A stretch of 5,870 nucleotides of DNA from Alphaproteobacteria bacterium (GTDB lineage Bacteria; Pseudomonadota; Alphaproteobacteria; Sphingomonadales; Sphingomonadaceae). The first letter of the stretch is position 1. Every line of letters begins with the position of its first letter. The stretch covers positions 1 through 5,870 of the forward strand of contig JAQGLD010000544.1 of the NCBI GenBank assembly GCA_028293055.1, read 5' to 3'. The notes under the pieces are model-generated. The model was not told where the DNA came from. It made no database searches and saw only the letters and a list, made by a program, of their open reading frames with translations. Below are positions 1 through 5,658 of the stretch, piece after piece. A program made the translations under genes and the position numbers.

Positions 1-505
1 AGCCGATCGTGCGAGTCCACAAATGGCGCCCGCGGGTCCAGATCTTCATCTTGGCGAGGACGAAGCTGTTGACGAACTCGCCCGCCCAGAAAGCCGCGAT
101 CGAGGCGAAGACGATGCGCGGGACCTGGCCGAACACCGCCTCATAGGCGTCCTGGCCGTGCCAGGACGAGGCCGGCGGCAGCGCGACCACGACGAAGGCC
201 ATGAACGCCATGAACAGCAAGGCGCCGAAGCCCGCCCAGATGCAGCGGCGGGCGCGGGCATAGCCGTAGACCTCGGTGAGCACGTCGCCGATCACATAGG
301 AGACCGGGAAGAACAGGATGCCGGCACCGAAGGGCCAGGGCCCGATTCCGGGCAGGTCGACCACCGCCACCTTCCCGGCACCGATCACGTTCGAAAGCAG
401 GAGGATGGTGACGAAAGCCGCCATGATGAAGTCGAAATAGCGAAAATGGACGCCGCTGATCGCATCCGCGTCGACGACTCTCCGGTCGGTTGCCCCGCTC
501 GTCAT
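1..505 (-). CDS. Queuosine precursor transporter, YhhQ/DUF165 family (C-terminus beyond left edge)
   Basis: Inner-membrane carrier that imports queuosine precursors (preQ0/preQ1 in characterised YhhQ proteins) for tRNA wobble-base modification. About 168 residues are visible; the family is usually 200-240 residues, so the last quarter lies outside the window. A short soluble N-terminus leads into a first helix (about residues 26-45, FIMAAFVTILLLSNVIGAGK). The family-typical stretch SYVIGDVLTEVYGYARAR follows near 70-88, then a hydrophobic helix near 90-112, and the conserved EFVNSFVLAKMKIWTRGRH near 141-159. The ATG at 505 lies 6 nt beyond the stop of the amidohydrolase gene, so it is probably the distal gene of that operon. 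AAGGG 10 nt upstream is a modest ribosome site. The frame is clean to the edge. Family assignment is firm; the exact precursor carried is inferred. Confidence 0.9.
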   Translation of the reverse strand, partial: MTSGATDRRVVDADAISGVHFRYFDFIMAAFVTILLLSNVIGAGKVAVVDLPGIGPWPFGAGILFFPVSYVIGDVLTEVYGYARARRCIWAGFGALLFMAFMAFVVVALPPASSWHGQDAYEAVFGQVPRIVFASIAAFWAGEFVNSFVLAKMKIWTRGRHLWTRTIG

Positions 506-511
506 CCCCGA

Positions 512-1843
512 TCAGCCCTTCCTGCCGAGCACGCCCATCGCCGCCGTCACCATCGCCTCGCTCGCGGTCTGGATCACCGCCTCGGCGTCCGGCGCCCAAT
601 AGGGGCTGTGCAGCGACGGCAGCTTGGCCGGATCGCCGCCGACCGCATCCCATTTCGCCTTCGGAACGCCGCCGACCCAGAAGATCATGCTTTCGATCGC
701 CTCGTCTGCGCGATGATAGCGGCTGAAATCCTCGCCGGCCATCGAGGCCGGCCCGGTCTGGACCCGCGCCGCGCCGAAGCGACGGGTGAGCAGTGCGGCA
801 GTGTTCGCGGTCAGCTTCTCCGTGTTGAACGTCGCCGGAGTGTAGACCGCGCCTCCGAAATTCAGAGTGATCTCGGGCATCTTGTCGTCGGGCATCCCGG
901 CGGCAATCGCCTCGCCGCGCGCGATCCGGGCGATTCCGTCGAGCAGCAGCTTGCGGGTCTCGTCGGTATAGGACCGGACGGTGAGCTGGAGCTTGGCCTC
1001 GTCCGAAATGATATTGTGCTTGGCGCCGGCGTGGAAGCTCCCGACCGTCACCACCGCCGGGCTTTGCGGATCGTTCTCGCGGCTGACCAGGGTCTGCAGC
1101 GCCATCACGATCCGGCTGGCGAGGACGATCGGGTCCTTGGTCGCCTGCGGATAGGCGCCGTGACCGCCTATCCCCTTCACCAGCAGGTCGACGCTGTCGA
1201 CATTGGCGAGCGTCCAGCCCGCCTTGTAGCCGATCACCCCTGCCGGGAGGGAGGCGCTGTCATGAAAGGCGAGCGCATAAGCCGGCTTCGGGAAGCGGGT
1301 ATAGAGGCCGTCGTCGAGCATCGCCTTGGCGCCGGCCCCGGTCTCCTCGCCAGGCTGACCGATCATCACCAGCGTGCCCGACCAGCTTTTCCTCATGGCC
1401 GCCATCCGGCGCGCGGTCTCGACCCAGGTGGTCATGTGGGTATCGTGCCCGCAGGCGTGCATCACGCCGCTCTCCACCCCGGCGAGGCTGGTGCCCCGCA
1501 CCGTGCTGGCGAAAGGCAGGCCGGTCTGTTCGATCACCGGCAGCGCATCCATGTCGGCCCGGATCAGCAGCACCGGCCCCGGTCCGTTCCTCATCACCGC
1601 GACCACTCCGGTCTTGCCGACTCCGGTGGTGACTTCGAAGCCGAGCTTCCTCGCCTCGGCGGCGAGGAGGCCGGCCGAGCGGGTCTCCTGCATCGACAGC
1701 TCGGGATGGGAATGGAGGTCGCGATAGAAGGTCATCAGCTCGGGCATGTCCGCCTTGACCTGGTCGGCAAGCGGATCGGCGGCGGCTGGCCAAGCGAGGG
1801 TGGCAAGAACGGCGGCGGCGAGAAGCGAGACTCCGGATCGCAT
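512..1843 (-). CDS. Exported M20D-family metallo-amidohydrolase (hippurate hydrolase / N-acyl-amino acid amidohydrolase type)
   Basis: Zinc/manganese-dependent hydrolase of the M20D peptidase group, which cleaves N-acyl amino acids, hippurate-like amides or related conjugates. It has 443 residues with an N-terminal signal peptide (about 1-22, ending PAAA), so it should act in the periplasm; many M20D enzymes are cytosolic. Motifs in order: HSHPELS (44-50), RADMDALP (95-102), HACGHDTHM (129-137) with metal ligands C131 and H133, GQPGEETGAGA (162-172) with E166/E167 as general base and ligand, FHD with H194, dimerisation-lid GHGAYP with H228, SMAGEDF (367-373), and LHSPYW with H412. All expected catalytic residues are present and the length is normal. 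The start at 1843 has AAGGA six bases upstream, overlapping the TGA of the preceding DUF4893 gene, which points to coupled translation. The substrate cannot be told from sequence. Confidence 0.93.
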   Translation of the reverse strand: MRSGVSLLAAAVLATLAWPAAADPLADQVKADMPELMTFYRDLHSHPELSMQETRSAGLLAAEARKLGFEVTTGVGKTGVVAVMRNGPGPVLLIRADMDALPVIEQTGLPFASTVRGTSLAGVESGVMHACGHDTHMTTWVETARRMAAMRKSWSGTLVMIGQPGEETGAGAKAMLDDGLYTRFPKPAYALAFHDSASLPAGVIGYKAGWTLANVDSVDLLVKGIGGHGAYPQATKDPIVLASRIVMALQTLVSRENDPQSPAVVTVGSFHAGAKHNIISDEAKLQLTVRSYTDETRKLLLDGIARIARGEAIAAGMPDDKMPEITLNFGGAVYTPATFNTEKLTANTAALLTRRFGAARVQTGPASMAGEDFSRYHRADEAIESMIFWVGGVPKAKWDAVGGDPAKLPSLHSPYWAPDAEAVIQTASEAMVTAAMGVLGRKG

Positions 1844-1853
1844 GGTGATTCCT

Positions 1854-2495
1854 TCAGGAGGCGGTGAGCTCGATCACATCGAGCTTGGATTCGAAGGCCG
1901 GGCGCGGAAAGACCAGCCGCCAGCGGCCCGGGCCGACCCGTTCGAGCAGGCCGATCATGTCGCGTTGCGCGTCATGCCCGTAGCGAAGGCTGCCCTGCTC
2001 GTCGCCGAGCTGCAGCGTGCCCAGGAAGATCATCCGCCGCTCTCCGTCCGCGAAGAGCCGCCCGATCGGCCGCTGTGGGCCGTCGAGCCTGACGAACGCC
2101 ATCGTCCCCTGCCCCTCGGCCGGGCCGACTCGGCACGAAGCGGGCGGGTAGGCGACATAATCCAGATTGCCCTTGCCCTTGGCGCCGAGCTTGAGGGTGC
2201 GGCAATGATAGTCGCCCGGCTTGAGATCGATGCCGGGCAGCGCCGCATCGGGATCGAGCAGAGTCCCGGCGGCCGCGATCTCGGCCTGATGCCCGGATGC
2301 CTTGGCCGCGCCGAGCGCCTCGATCCAGGCCTTGCGCCATTCGCGCAGCCGCTTGCGATCGGCTTCGGTCGCGACGCGGTGCCAGCCCGGAGTGTCGGCG
2401 GGGACCGAAGCCTCGGGTCCCGACTTGGCACGGGTGCAGCCGACGCTCCCTGCCAGGGCGAGTGCAAGGACGACGAGCGTGAAAGGCCTGGTCAT
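1854..2495 (-). CDS. DUF4893-family exported protein, probable lipoprotein
   Basis: Uncharacterised envelope protein of a family I associate with sphingomonads; function unknown. From the chosen start it is 213 residues. A hydrophobic leader (TLVVLALALAGSVG) ends at a cysteine, residue 20, suggesting lipidation, although the lipobox SVGC has Ser instead of the usual Leu/Val at -3. The mature part starts with a charged helix (EADRKRLREWRKAWIEAL), then PGDYHCRTLKLGAKG, RPIGRLFADGERRMIFLG and the C-terminal FESKLDVIEL, all of which match my recollection of DUF4893. An in-frame ATG lies two codons upstream at 2501, but AGGGA abuts it directly. The same AGGGA is six bases from the ATG at 2495, so I prefer 2495. 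First gene of the minus-strand operon, 10 nt before the amidohydrolase. It could equally be anchored or freely secreted. Confidence 0.85.
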   Translation of the reverse strand: MTRPFTLVVLALALAGSVGCTRAKSGPEASVPADTPGWHRVATEADRKRLREWRKAWIEALGAAKASGHQAEIAAAGTLLDPDAALPGIDLKPGDYHCRTLKLGAKGKGNLDYVAYPPASCRVGPAEGQGTMAFVRLDGPQRPIGRLFADGERRMIFLGTLQLGDEQGSLRYGHDAQRDMIGLLERVGPGRWRLVFPRPAFESKLDVIELTAS

Positions 2496-2501
2496 CCCCA
2501 T

Positions 2502-2506
2502 TCCCT
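2502..2506 (-). promoter_or_regulatory. Shine-Dalgarno site deciding the DUF4893 start
   Basis: AGGGA on the minus strand touches the ATG at 2501 with no spacer but sits six bases before the ATG at 2495. Normal spacing therefore favours the downstream start. Confidence 0.55.
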
Positions 2507-2648
2507 AGAGCGGGCGAGCCGGTTCGCCAACATCGTCGATGGCCCGGGCCCGAAGCTTATTTTCGGCGCTTTTTTCATCACCGTTGCAACCCGCGGCGCC
2601 GCCGGGCGGTTTGTGCGAGCTGAACGGGTCAATCCTGGGGTGGGACCG

Positions 2649-2655
2649 AAAGGAG
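2649..2655 (+). promoter_or_regulatory. Strong Shine-Dalgarno site of the 2662 gene
   Basis: AAAGGAG followed by six bases and then ATG at 2662. It decides the start: the open frame reaches back to 2539, but the upstream part has no ribosome site and would bury the signal peptide. Confidence 0.8.
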
Positions 2656-2661
2656 CCCAGC

Positions 2662-3261
2662 ATGTTCGGGCGTTTGATTGCGGCCTTGGTGTTGACTGCG
2701 TCTTCGGGTGCCGCGCTCGCTCAGGCGAATGCCGCGGGCGCCGCCGAGGACCCGTGGGGCATTGCGGCGATGCCCAATGGCTGCATGATTCAGGCCACTT
2801 CTCCGCAAGGGACGATGATCTCGATCTGGGGCTTTGCCGGCGATTCCAAGCTCGGCTTTCTCCTCCAGAATCGCGGCTGGAAAGCGCTCCCGGACGGCAA
2901 TCATTACGATCTCAGCGTCGATTTCGCCGGCCAGAAGCGGCGCCTGGTCAAGGCGACCGCACGCGAGCATATCGACTCCGACGGCCCCGGCTATTTCTTC
3001 ACCGTCGAGCCGGGCAATGCCGATGGCAGCGGCTTCCTGCGCAACTTCACCAGCGCCAAGGGCATGACGATCAGCCGTGAGGGCCGCAATGTGGACACCC
3101 TCCCGCTCGCGGGCAGCCACGGCGCAATGGCGGCTTTCGCAAAATGTCTTTCGGCGCACTGGCAGGCGCCCACCGCCAGCCTGAGCCCCGACTCCGACGA
3201 TGGCGACGACGATGGCGATAGCGGCAGCGCCGCCGGCAGCCCGGGCTCCGGCCCGGTCTGA
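2662..3261 (+). CDS. Hypothetical exported (periplasmic) protein with an acidic Asp/Gly/Ser-rich tail
   Basis: I do not recognise a named family. The product has 199 residues and a clear signal peptide: MFGRLIAALVLTASSGAALA with likely cleavage after residue 20 (ALA|Q). The mature domain (about 30-165) contains exactly two cysteines, C41 near its start and C162 near its end (FAKCLSAHW), well placed for one disulfide clamping the fold. In between are alternating hydrophobic strands (SIWGFAG, GFLLQNRGWKAL, YDLSVDFAG, GYFFTVEPG). The layout recalls small alphaproteobacterial periplasmic proteins of the invasion-associated-locus-B kind, but similarity is too weak to assign. Residues 174-199 form a low-complexity tail rich in Asp, Gly and Ser. 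It is the only plus-strand gene, divergent from the DUF4893 operon across about 160 bp and apparently monocistronic. It is real because of its strong ribosome site, leader and consistent codon bias. Confidence 0.85.
   Translation: MFGRLIAALVLTASSGAALAQANAAGAAEDPWGIAAMPNGCMIQATSPQGTMISIWGFAGDSKLGFLLQNRGWKALPDGNHYDLSVDFAGQKRRLVKATAREHIDSDGPGYFFTVEPGNADGSGFLRNFTSAKGMTISREGRNVDTLPLAGSHGAMAAFAKCLSAHWQAPTASLSPDSDDGDDDGDSGSAAGSPGSGPV
3196..3216 (+). repeat. Short 12-bp-period coding repeat in the acidic tail
   Basis: GACGATGGC occurs at 3196-3204 and again at 3208-3216 with GAC between, encoding the Asp/Gly run. It is a small in-frame tandem repeat, likely prone to slippage. Confidence 0.6.
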
Positions 3262-3382
3262 CCTCCGGTCGGGAAGCGAACGTCGCGCGCTATTTGGCGG
3301 ACGCGACCGCATTCGCGCACAGCGCCGGCAGGCCTGCCTGAAGCCGTGGCGGTTTTCGACCAGCACCCTCTCTTGGTCTTAA

Positions 3383-3415
3383 GCCGACCTTCGCGACTCC
3401 TTTGCGTCGGCCTTT
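3383..3415 (+). terminator. Possible terminator of the 2662 gene
   Basis: GCCGAC (3383-3388) pairs with GTCGGC (3406-3411) across a 17-nt loop, followed by CTTTC. The loop is long and the T run short, and it lies about 120 nt after the stop, so this is a weak call. Confidence 0.25.
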
Positions 3416-3576
3416 CGCGCATCGCCAGGATCTTCCCGATCGGCGACGAGCGCGACCTCACACCCATCGCTTTGGTTGCATAAACCAGTCGGGACATGGT
3501 TATGCGACGACTTCGTCAAAGGGCCCGGTTGCCGGCGCGTCGCAGCGCAGCGCGAAGAAAATCGGGGACATCGTGA

Positions 3577-3589
3577 CCTGCTCTGCAGG
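3577..3589 (-). terminator. Small hairpin just after the L,D-transpeptidase gene
   Basis: CCTGC-TCT-GCAGG lies 14 nt past the transpeptidase stop. On the minus strand a T-rich patch (GATTTTCTTC) follows, but only about 15 nt further on, so classical Rho-independent termination is doubtful. Confidence 0.25.
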
Positions 3590-3603
3590 CGTCCAAATCC
3601 CGG

Positions 3604-4944
3604 TCAGCGCGTCGCGGTGACCATGTGCGCCGCCGCCGGGGCACCGTCCAGCGCGGTAAGCACCGGGGCATCACGATTGTAGATGTCCTTGTAGCTCATA
3701 TAGCCCGGGCCGTCGCTGGTCGCCGCGACGGTGAAGTAGGCGATATAGACCGGCACCGGAGCCGCGAGGTTGGCCTGGCTGGTCTTGCCGCCGGCGAGGA
3801 CCTGGTCGATCTTGCCGCGGTCCCAATCGGTGCCGTCGAGCAGGGTCTGGGCGAAGCCGACCGCGTCCTCGGTGCGGATGCAGCCATGGCTGTAGGCGCG
3901 CGCCTTGGTGTCGAAGAGATGCTTGGCGTTGGTGTCGTGGAGATAGATGGCATAGGGATTGCCCATCACCAGCTTGACCCGTCCGAGCGCGTTCTTCGGC
4001 CCCGGCGGCTGGCGCCAGCGCACCCCTCCGTCCCCGGTCGGAACCGAGACATAGCCCTTCTTGCCGCTGACCTCCTTCGAGATGCTCGACGGAACTTCCC
4101 ACCAGGGATTGAAGATCGCGCCGGTGATCACCGCGCTGAGCTGTGGAGTCGGGGTCTTGAGCGCGCCGGCGACGGCCCGGCGGCGGTTGAGCGTGGTGCC
4201 GCTCTCGACCAGGGCGACGGTGTAGGCCGGCACGTTGACGATCACATATTTGCGGCCGAGCTCGCGCGGCAGCCAGCGCCAGCGATCGAGATTGACCCGG
4301 ATCTTGTCGCGCAAGGCGCCGTCCGCTGTGGTCGCCAGCAGCGCCTTCAGCGCCGCATATTGCGGATGGGTGGGCAGCAGCGAGGCGAGCGCGTCGGTGG
4401 TCATGTGGCCGGAAGTCGCCCGGTCGAGCAGCGCCTGCTGATCCTGCGGGGTGAAGCGATCGTCGGCCATGTGCCAGTCGATTCGCGCCTCGGCTGCGGT
4501 GTGGCCGAAGCTGAGATCGGAGGCGACCTTGAGGAAGATCTGGGTGGCGAGCGGGCTATAGTCCTCGCTCTTCCCGGTAAGCGCCTGGCGCAGCGCGTCG
4601 AGCCGATAATCGGCCGGATCGAGGCCTTCCTCGCCGATCTTCTCGACATAGGTGATCAGCTCGCGCGCATCGTCGCGGCTCCACTGCGCCTGGACGACCG
4701 GCGGCGGGGGCGGCGGCACCGGGGCCAGGGTCGACGGCGGCAGGACCGCATCGCCGGGATTGGCGGCCGTCGTCCCGGGCACCGTCGAGTGCGGGACCGA
4801 CTGGCTCGACGCGGCGCGTGGAACGGACTGGACCGAAGTCCGCGGAGCCGTCTGGCCCGGCGAAGACAGACCGGGCTGCGCCGCGATCGCAGCGACCGGC
4901 GCGGCCGAGAGCAGGAGGAAAGGGATCGACCAACGGCTAAGCAT
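3604..4944 (-). CDS. L,D-transpeptidase, YcbB/LdtD-like, lacking the peptidoglycan-binding insert
   Basis: Periplasmic enzyme forming 3-3 peptidoglycan cross-links or attaching groups to meso-DAP through a cysteine acyl-enzyme. It has 446 residues. A signal peptide covers about 1-22 (WSIPFLLLSAAPVAAIAA), then a Ser/Thr/Pro/Gln-rich linker (23-88) ending in a six-proline run. A scaffold domain (about 90-205) includes SPLATQIFLKVASDLSFGH and HPQYAALKALL. The catalytic domain (about 215-425) includes NLDRWRWLP, VNVPAYTVAL, AIYLHDT with H336, SHGCIR with nucleophile C355 and R357, and a closing KDIYNRDAPV. E. coli YcbB, as I recall it, carries a peptidoglycan-binding domain between scaffold and catalytic parts; here the two are joined by about 15 residues. 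The ATG at 4944 is chosen because it gives a proper leader; the frame stays open upstream to 5205 without leader character. A GTG at 4956 is possible. A promoter lies 70 nt upstream. Confidence 0.93.
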   Translation of the reverse strand: MLSRWSIPFLLLSAAPVAAIAAQPGLSSPGQTAPRTSVQSVPRAASSQSVPHSTVPGTTAANPGDAVLPPSTLAPVPPPPPPVVQAQWSRDDARELITYVEKIGEEGLDPADYRLDALRQALTGKSEDYSPLATQIFLKVASDLSFGHTAAEARIDWHMADDRFTPQDQQALLDRATSGHMTTDALASLLPTHPQYAALKALLATTADGALRDKIRVNLDRWRWLPRELGRKYVIVNVPAYTVALVESGTTLNRRRAVAGALKTPTPQLSAVITGAIFNPWWEVPSSISKEVSGKKGYVSVPTGDGGVRWRQPPGPKNALGRVKLVMGNPYAIYLHDTNAKHLFDTKARAYSHGCIRTEDAVGFAQTLLDGTDWDRGKIDQVLAGGKTSQANLAAPVPVYIAYFTVAATSDGPGYMSYKDIYNRDAPVLTALDGAPAAAHMVTATR

Positions 4945-5014
4945 GTGAATTCTCACTGATGTATAAGGCCCCGCGCCGGGCGCTGCCTGTCGCGCGCCTC
5001 GGTCTTGCCCATCT

Positions 5015-5043
5015 ATCATAGAGGGCGCGGCCTCGAGCGGCAA
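5015..5043 (-). promoter_or_regulatory. Sigma-70-type promoter of the L,D-transpeptidase gene
   Basis: On the minus strand TTGCCG (5043-5038), a 17-bp spacer and TATGAT (5020-5015) form a near-consensus promoter. Transcription would start near 5008, giving a leader of about 64 nt before the ATG at 4944. It makes the gene independent of the upstream DUF4383 gene. Confidence 0.6.
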
Positions 5044-5056
5044 GCCGCTGAAGGCC
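5029..5056. promoter_or_regulatory. 28-bp dyad overlapping the -35 box, candidate operator
   Basis: GGCCT-CG-AGCGGC-AA-GCCGCT-GA-AGGCC: two nested inverted arms of 5 and 6 bp around a two-base centre. The inner arm overlaps the -35 box of the transpeptidase promoter. No T run follows on either strand, so it is not an obvious terminator. Confidence 0.4.
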
Positions 5057-5060
5057 AAGA

Positions 5061-5108
5061 AGAAATCAAAAGATCGTGGAGGGGCCGCGCACTGCTTGCG
5101 CACGGCCC
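5061..5108 (-). terminator. Probable terminator of the DUF4383 gene
   Basis: Beginning 15 nt after the DUF4383 stop, the minus-strand RNA can form an 11-bp stem (5108-5098 with 5092-5082, two G-U pairs) around a five-base loop. It is followed after about 8 nt by a U-rich patch TCTTTTGATTTCT. The stem is strong; the offset U run makes the call moderate. Confidence 0.5.
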
Positions 5109-5122
5109 GTCCGAGCTCGCAA

Positions 5123-5536
5123 TCAGGCGGCGACGCTAGCGCCCTCGCGATGCACCCAGCCGAAATAGGCGCCGACGATGGCAAGCAAGGCGTGCAGCCA
5201 GACATCGTTTCCGTAGATCGGAATCATCCCGAAGGTCGTATCGAAGGCCGGGATCAGGCCGAGTATGGCGAGCACGGCATAGATGATCGCAACCGAGCGG
5301 AAATAATTTCTCGCCCCGCCGAGGCTCCGATAGGCGAGCAGCCCCCAGAGTCCGAACAGGATATGGACGACGTCGTGAAGCATGTTGACCGGGAACAGGC
5401 CGAGCAGATCGCCGTAATTCTGGGTCATGGTGACGTCGTGGGCGGCCATCGGCGGGTGCATCGCCCCCGGCACGAAGCCGAGCACCCCTATGGCGAGGAA
5501 CACAATGCCGAACAGCAATGCGAAGGTTCGGGTCAT
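5123..5536 (-). CDS. DUF4383-family four-helix membrane protein
   Basis: Small integral membrane protein of unknown function, 137 residues, about the usual family size. Four hydrophobic segments are visible: about 4-23 (FALLFGIVFLAIGVLGFVPG), 50-69, 81-97 and 112-128. The second carries the family-type N-x-x-H-x-x-x-H pattern (N51, H54, H58 in NMLHDVVHILFGLWGLLAY), and a further His (H115) sits in the last helix. These polar in-membrane residues might bind a metal or haem, which is speculative. The start at 5536 is set by AGGGAGA six bases upstream; the frame is open back to 5605 but that extension is not hydrophobic or ribosome-linked. It is followed by a hairpin, so it is probably transcribed separately from the transpeptidase. 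Confidence 0.85.
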   Translation of the reverse strand: MTRTFALLFGIVFLAIGVLGFVPGAMHPPMAAHDVTMTQNYGDLLGLFPVNMLHDVVHILFGLWGLLAYRSLGGARNYFRSVAIIYAVLAILGLIPAFDTTFGMIPIYGNDVWLHALLAIVGAYFGWVHREGASVAA

Positions 5537-5542
5537 AAGGCA

Positions 5543-5549
5543 TCTCCCT
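5543..5549 (-). promoter_or_regulatory. Shine-Dalgarno site of the DUF4383 gene
   Basis: AGGGAGA on the minus strand, six bases before the ATG at 5536. It decides the start against the longer open frame beginning at 5605. Confidence 0.7.
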
Positions 5550-5658
5550 GTCATCTGTTCTGACGCAGCACAGGCGGACGAGCGGCCCGAATGTAACTCA
5601 AACACGGTGGCGCAACTAGGGGCCGCACTTTCGGGCCTCGACGGCGAAAGACCAGCGA

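Larger units (their letters stand above)
3262..3603. other. Non-coding gap between convergent genes, with several inverted repeats
   Basis: This stretch of 342 bp separates the stop of the plus-strand exported protein from the stop of the minus-strand L,D-transpeptidase. Open frames in it lack a ribosome site, recognisable domains and sphingomonad-like codon bias. It contains a perfect 12-bp palindrome GGCAGGCCTGCC (3327-3338), a GCCGAC/GTCGGC inverted repeat (3383-3411), an imperfect dyad (3478-3505) and a small CCTGC/GCAGG hairpin (3577-3589). It needs at least one terminator for each flanking gene, which may account for some of these. I see no tRNA or recognisable ncRNA. Confidence 0.6.

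Noticed and set aside
23..1867. 614-codon open frame on the plus strand, longer than the gene opposite it
   Set aside because: It runs antisense to the transporter and the M20D enzyme, both of which have full sets of family motifs. The translation is rich in Arg, His, Asp and Gly with no domain character, as expected for a shadow frame in GC-rich DNA.
2541..2550. Palindrome GGCCCGGGCC between the divergent genes
   Set aside because: Ten-base GC palindromes are expected by chance at this base composition, and no promoter could be placed beside it.
1746..3080. 444-codon plus-strand open frame
   Set aside because: It overlaps the DUF4893 gene antisense and the exported-protein gene in another frame; low-complexity composition and no ribosome site.
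2991..3497. 168-codon minus-strand open frame reaching into the gap
   Set aside because: More than half lies antisense to the exported-protein gene; Arg/Ser-rich translation, with no ribosome site that I could see.
3625..4959. 444-codon plus-strand open frame opposite the L,D-transpeptidase
   Set aside because: Shadow of a gene whose catalytic motifs are unmistakable; the translation has no domain features.
4945..5205. 87-residue N-terminal extension of the L,D-transpeptidase
   Set aside because: It would bury the signal peptide, cover the promoter and hairpin, and overlap the end of the DUF4383 gene.
5096..5563. 155-codon plus-strand open frame
   Set aside because: Antisense to the DUF4383 gene; highly charged translation without recognisable motifs.
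5582..5625. Possible promoter for the DUF4383 gene (TACATT with TTGCGC upstream, minus strand)
   Set aside because: The spacer is only 14 bp and no better -35 box lies at 16-18 bp, so I could not support a call.
5628..5650. CTTTCG/CGAAAG hairpin downstream of the ATP-grasp gene
   Set aside because: A six-base stem with an 11-base loop and no T run; too weak to call a terminator.
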